This document shows positions 61,627 to 64,000 of a stretch of 64,000 bases of DNA, piece after piece. Source of the stretch: an uncultured Lachnospiraceae bacterium. GTDB taxonomy: Bacteria; Bacillota; Clostridia; Lachnospirales; Lachnospiraceae. Each line of letters opens with the position of its first letter. The first letter of the stretch is position 1. The notes below the pieces were generated by a model. That model was not told the DNA's origin and made no database searches. It saw only the letters and a list, made by a program, of their open reading frames with translations. The position numbers and the translations under genes were made by a program. The DNA is taken from the NCBI GenBank assembly GCA_947650155.1, contig CANSUS010000012.1:1-64000 (forward strand), given 5' to 3'.

Positions 61627-61966
61627 GACGTGATCCCCCTGCACTTTTTTGTGAGGTTTGGTAACGGCGTTTCACCGCCCCCCCCCTTTCATACATTAAA
61701 TAATTTTTGGATTATAAACTATGTGAATATTAAAATACTTTTGTGAATAATTCAGATAAGACAATGAAAACTCTGAAATTATCAGCGTACTTTTAAATAT
61801 TGCCGTCCCAAACCTCTTGGGGATTGTAACGCGTGGGCTTTTTCCCGTCAGTGGTGCTTATGACGGTATCCGCTTAATTTTTTTAGTGATTTTTTCATAA
61901 AAAAGTTGAAACATTTGAAACATTTCAACTTTTTCCATTGTAAGTTTTTAATTCATCATGATATTA
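61627..61966. other. non-coding region between RadC-like and resolvase genes
   Basis: About 340 nt with no gene. It holds a run of nine C (61678-61686), inverted AGGTTTGG/CCAAACCT arms (near 61653 and 61807), and at its right end the resolvase terminator. Confidence 0.45.
61900..61934 (-). terminator. resolvase terminator containing copy B of the GTTGAAACATTTGAAACA site
   Basis: AAAAAGTTGAAA/TTTCAACTTTTT, a perfect 12-bp stem, followed on the minus strand by TTATGAAAAAA. The left arm and loop are the same 18-nt site found at 56612 and 63674. Confidence 0.6.
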
Positions 61967-62542
61967 TTAAAAATCTATTGGTTTATTACTGTCCTCATAT
62001 TCGCTGGCTTTTCTGTAAAATGTACTTCTGCTGATGCTTAACTGCCTGCTGGCGGAAGCAGCAGTAATATTTCCCGACTTCCATTGACTGTATATTTCAT
62101 CAAAGTCTTTTAATTCTTTTGGAAGCCGTCCCCTGTATTTTCCCTGTTCTTTTGCAATCTCTATGCCTTCCCGCTGCCGCTGTCTTATGTATTCCCGTTC
62201 CAGCTCCGCTACCGCCCCAAAGATTGTAAGCATGAACTTTCCAGCGGGAGTGTCCGTATCGATATTCTCTTTTTGGCTGACAAACTGAACACGTTTATTA
62301 CTTAACTGTTCTGTCAGTTCCAGCAAATCTTTTGTATTCCTCGCAAATCTTGAAATGCTTTCCACGATTACGGAATCACCCTCGCGCACATAATTCATCA
62401 TTTCATGCAGGGCGGGGCGTTCCATGTCTTTACCGCTCATTTTGTCAATGTAAACTTTATCAACTCCCAGTGTCTTCATGATTTCTTCCTGCCTTGCCGT
62501 ATTCTGTTCTTTTGTGCTCACTCTTACATATCCTATTTTCAT
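61967..62542 (-). CDS. small serine resolvase/invertase
   Basis: The 191-residue protein has a catalytic domain (about 1-135) with VRVSTKEQ (nucleophile Ser about 9), SISRFARNTKDLLEL and MLTIFGAVAELEREYIRQRQ. The C-terminal helix-turn-helix (about 160-182) is NITAASASRQLSISRSTFYR. It is of the Tn3/Hin type, much shorter than the integrase, and may resolve dimers or invert DNA. No obvious inverted crossover sites were seen next to it. AAGGAG precedes the ATG. Confidence 0.93.
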   Translation of the reverse strand: MKIGYVRVSTKEQNTARQEEIMKTLGVDKVYIDKMSGKDMERPALHEMMNYVREGDSVIVESISRFARNTKDLLELTEQLSNKRVQFVSQKENIDTDTPAGKFMLTIFGAVAELEREYIRQRQREGIEIAKEQGKYRGRLPKELKDFDEIYSQWKSGNITAASASRQLSISRSTFYRKASEYEDSNKPIDF

Positions 62543-62778
62543 AATGCCTGCTCCTTTCCCAACTAGACCATTAAATGTGAGATACCAAAAATTTTCATCA
62601 TTTCAGAAAGTGTCTCAAAAAGCTATACCCAACCCATGCGGAACATTCATACACTTTTCACACATAAAAACTGTCCCGATAGAGCAGTGGCGCCTTTTTT
62701 GACACACCATTTGAAACATATATCATATATATCCCTTTTCTTTTCAGAGCAGATTAACAGGCACACATTGACAAAAAA

Positions 62779-62827
62779 AATGCCGAAACATATTCCATAC
62801 ACTGTATATGGATATATCCCGACATTT
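62779..62827 (-). terminator. terminator of the SprT-like gene
   Basis: A long imperfect hairpin (AATGTCGGGATATATCCATA pairing with TATGGAATAT...CGGCATT on the minus strand) is followed by TTTTTTTT. Confidence 0.7.
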
Positions 62828-62838
62828 TATATTTTTGG

Positions 62839-62848
62839 CAGTGCACTG
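62839..62848. repeat. CAGTGCACTG palindrome, copy 2
   Basis: It lies in TGGCAGTGCACTGACA just after the SprT-like stop codon. Confidence 0.5.
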
Positions 62849-62854
62849 ACAAAA

Positions 62855-63517
62855 TCACTTTTCCATTTTTACAAACTGTACATTACAGTCCATGCACAGC
62901 ACGTTTAAATCCTTTGTTGCCCGAAAACTGTTTCCACAGCAGGGGCACTGGTATTTCCTTGTACTTGTTTTTTTCTTTCCCGTATTGTTTCCGCCTGTAA
63001 CGTTATTTCCACCCGAACCGTTATTTCCATCCGAACCGTTTCCAGTGCCTGTAATTATCATTTCACCGTCGCGGTTTATATCCAAAGGTTTTTCCACGCC
63101 ATGACTTTGTATGACCTCAATAAACCCTTCTGACGGCTCCGTAACGGAATAGCCGATATATTTACAATAGCTGATAATTAATCCCCTTGCCTCTGCCTCC
63201 CTCTTGAAATTTTTGTTGTGGTACCTTCCATCCTTGCTTGTATCATCAATATTGTTTAACTGGCAGTAGTAGTGTACCATCTCATGCATTAATGTAGCCA
63301 TTGTTTCCTCAATGGTTCTGTCCAAATGCTCCGCGCTGATGTTTATCTCGTTGTAATGGTTTTCCTCCGCTTTCCAAACCCTGCCCGCGGTGAAATGCCC
63401 GTATGTCCTTGGCGAACTCATTATTGTTATCACAACAGGCGGCAGTGCACTGTCAAAATAAACCTCATTTAAGACCCCAAAGCCGTACTCCAAAACCTCT
63501 TGCATACTTTTTAACAT
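62855..63517 (-). CDS. SprT-like zinc metalloprotease-fold protein
   Basis: The 220-residue protein has an SprT domain (about 1-130) with LMHEMVHYYCQ (HExxH, about 79-83) and GRYHNKNFKREAEARGL. A Gly/Asn-rich linker (about 155-180) follows, then a C-terminal zinc ribbon CPCCGNSF ... CMDC. SprT proteins relate to SPRTN proteases; island copies are of unknown role. ATG 63517 lies 9 nt after GGAGG; 63523 is an alternative. Confidence 0.88.
   Translation of the reverse strand: MLKSMQEVLEYGFGVLNEVYFDSALPPVVITIMSSPRTYGHFTAGRVWKAEENHYNEINISAEHLDRTIEETMATLMHEMVHYYCQLNNIDDTSKDGRYHNKNFKREAEARGLIISYCKYIGYSVTEPSEGFIEVIQSHGVEKPLDINRDGEMIITGTGNGSDGNNGSGGNNVTGGNNTGKKKTSTRKYQCPCCGNSFRATKDLNVLCMDCNVQFVKMEK
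63443..63452. repeat. CAGTGCACTG palindrome, copy 3
   Basis: It lies in CGGCAGTGCACTGTCA inside the SprT-like coding region, where it encodes DSALP. Confidence 0.45.
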
Positions 63518-63671
63518 TTCCATGAACCTCCGTAACATTTTATTTTTTATTTTGGTTCATTCTAACGCTTTGGGCTATGTGTGTCTGTGGTGATGGTGTA
63601 CGGACTTACTGGCTGATTTTTGTGCGGAATGCAGAGAAAACAGCAGTAACCGTATCTTTCAATCATTGCTG

Positions 63672-63695
63672 AAAAGTTGAAACATTTGAAACAAA
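63672..63695. repeat. GTTGAAACATTTGAAACA site, copy C
   Basis: Same 18-nt core as copies A and B, 155 nt upstream of the SprT-like start and about 170 nt from the element's right end. Confidence 0.6.
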
Positions 63696-63716
63696 TAAGT
63701 GCTTACACCATATAAG

Positions 63717-63748
63717 AAAAAGACAGGAACAGCTTGTCCTGTCTTTTT
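63717..63748. terminator. bidirectional terminator near the right end of the element
   Basis: AAAAAGACAGGA/TCCTGTCTTTTT, a perfect 12-bp stem with flanking A and T runs. The 63518-63877 gap holds only this, copy C of the repeat and the attachment arm. Confidence 0.75.
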
Positions 63749-63860
63749 GTATTATCAATTTACATTATAATCCTATTACTGTATACGGCTGGTTGCTGGT
63801 TCTGTATTTTTTCGGTTCTAATTGCACCAAAAGTTCTTTATACAAAACTTTTCTGATTCT

Positions 63861-63885
63861 ACTCGAAACTATATACGGAGTGGTA
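63861..63885 (+). other. right attachment site of the element
   Basis: Element arm ACTCGAAACTAT (63861-63872), then the shared core GAGTGGTA (63878-63885). The chromosomal gene resumes to the right. Confidence 0.88.
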
Positions 63886-64000
63886 TCGGGCAAAAGGCTA
63901 TAACTTTACTATTACAAGTTCTACCGCTTACGACCAGAAATGGATCTACGGACGAAATATCTTTGAAAACATTAATTATCTTGTAGATTCTGTTTTTGCA
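63878..64000 (+). pseudogene. 3' continuation of the interrupted SleC/SpoIID-like gene
   Basis: The frame from the core reads EWYRAKGYNFTITSSTAYDQ and KWIYGRNIFENINYLVDSVF to the window edge with no stop. It continues the sequence broken at 49859, with the TEWY overlap in both halves. It has no start codon of its own in the expected place. Confidence 0.87.

Larger units (their letters stand above)
62543..62854. other. non-coding region between resolvase and SprT-like genes
   Basis: About 310 nt. It contains the SprT terminator and the resolvase upstream region, which is the expected place of a resolvase res site. A 34-codon minus frame (MFQMVCQKRRHCSIG...) with four Cys has no good ribosome-binding site, so I do not call it. 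Confidence 0.4.
49852..63885. mobile_element. ~14.0-kb serine-recombinase element inserted in a SleC-like gene
   Basis: Both ends share GAGTGGTA (49852-49859 and 63878-63885), and the host reading frame is continuous across them (TEWY joined to RAKGYNF). The two element ends joined give arms ACTCGAAACTAT and ATAGTTTCGAGT, a perfect 12-bp palindrome around a 22-bp centre, which is a typical serine-integrase attP. Cargo: recombinase, small unknown genes, type I toxin-antitoxin, lipoprotein/SHOCT operon with XRE regulator, RadC-like, resolvase and SprT-like genes. I recognise no replication, relaxase or secretion genes. The base composition is more AT-rich than the flanks. Confidence 0.9.

Noticed and set aside
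62593-62697. 34-residue Cys-rich minus-strand frame
   Set aside because: No convincing ribosome-binding site; may be a remnant of a small zinc protein but cannot be supported.
62543-62720. invertible segment for the small resolvase
   Set aside because: I looked for inverted crossover repeats flanking a promoter or gene end near the resolvase and found none convincing.

Overview
The window looks like chromosomal DNA of an anaerobic, probably spore-forming Firmicute of the Lachnospiraceae/Clostridia type. This rests on gene content only: a Firmicute-type Esx (type VII) secretion locus, a 4Fe-4S-type PurF, a two-gene SufC-SufB cluster, KtrAB, a YtrA-type GntR/ABC operon, and a gene resembling a clostridial spore-cortex lytic enzyme. 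Most genes lie on the minus strand. I saw no rRNA, tRNA, CRISPR array or insertion sequence.

Layout: (a) 1-9053, a leftward type VII secretion operon running from an EsaA-like membrane protein through a WXG100 protein, a membrane protein, a YukD-like protein and three small helical proteins to a giant RHS/YD-repeat polymorphic toxin whose toxic tip lies beyond the left edge. (b) 9191-11231, an ECF sigma factor with its membrane anti-sigma-like partner. (c) 11.4-23 kb, housekeeping and metabolic genes: GNAT, peptidase S51, YqeY, KtrAB, SEC-C protein, beta-mannosidase, HAD, LysR, PurA. (d) 23-28 kb, an ABC exporter and a secreted thioredoxin-fold protein. (e) 28.1-34.6 kb, TldD/TldE proteases and the purC-purF-purB operon. 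(f) 34.6-41.65 kb, a four-gene cassette of unknown function with a giant helical protein, an Hsp70/actin-fold protein, a helical-repeat protein and a coiled-coil membrane protein. (g) 41.8-43.7 kb, a GntR/ABC operon with a perfect operator. (h) 43.8-47.1 kb, two tandem membrane diguanylate cyclases. (i) 47.2-49 kb, minimal SUF.

The most striking feature is at 49852-63885. A ~14.0 kb element carrying a large serine recombinase splits a SleC/SpoIID-like gene. The 5' part of the gene (49165-49859) and its 3' continuation (63878 to the right edge) share an 8-bp core and rejoin in frame when the element is removed. The element ends rebuild a typical palindromic attP. The host gene is preceded by a sigma-K/sigma-E-like promoter, so the element may be a developmentally excised intervening sequence like the B. 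subtilis skin element. It carries a type I toxin-antitoxin locus (holin-like peptide plus antisense RNA), a lipoprotein/SHOCT membrane operon facing an XRE regulator, RadC-like, resolvase and SprT-like genes, several unknown small genes, and at least three families of repeated short sites.

Limits: everything was read by eye. Family names come from motif recognition, not database searches, and start codons were chosen mainly from ribosome-binding sites.
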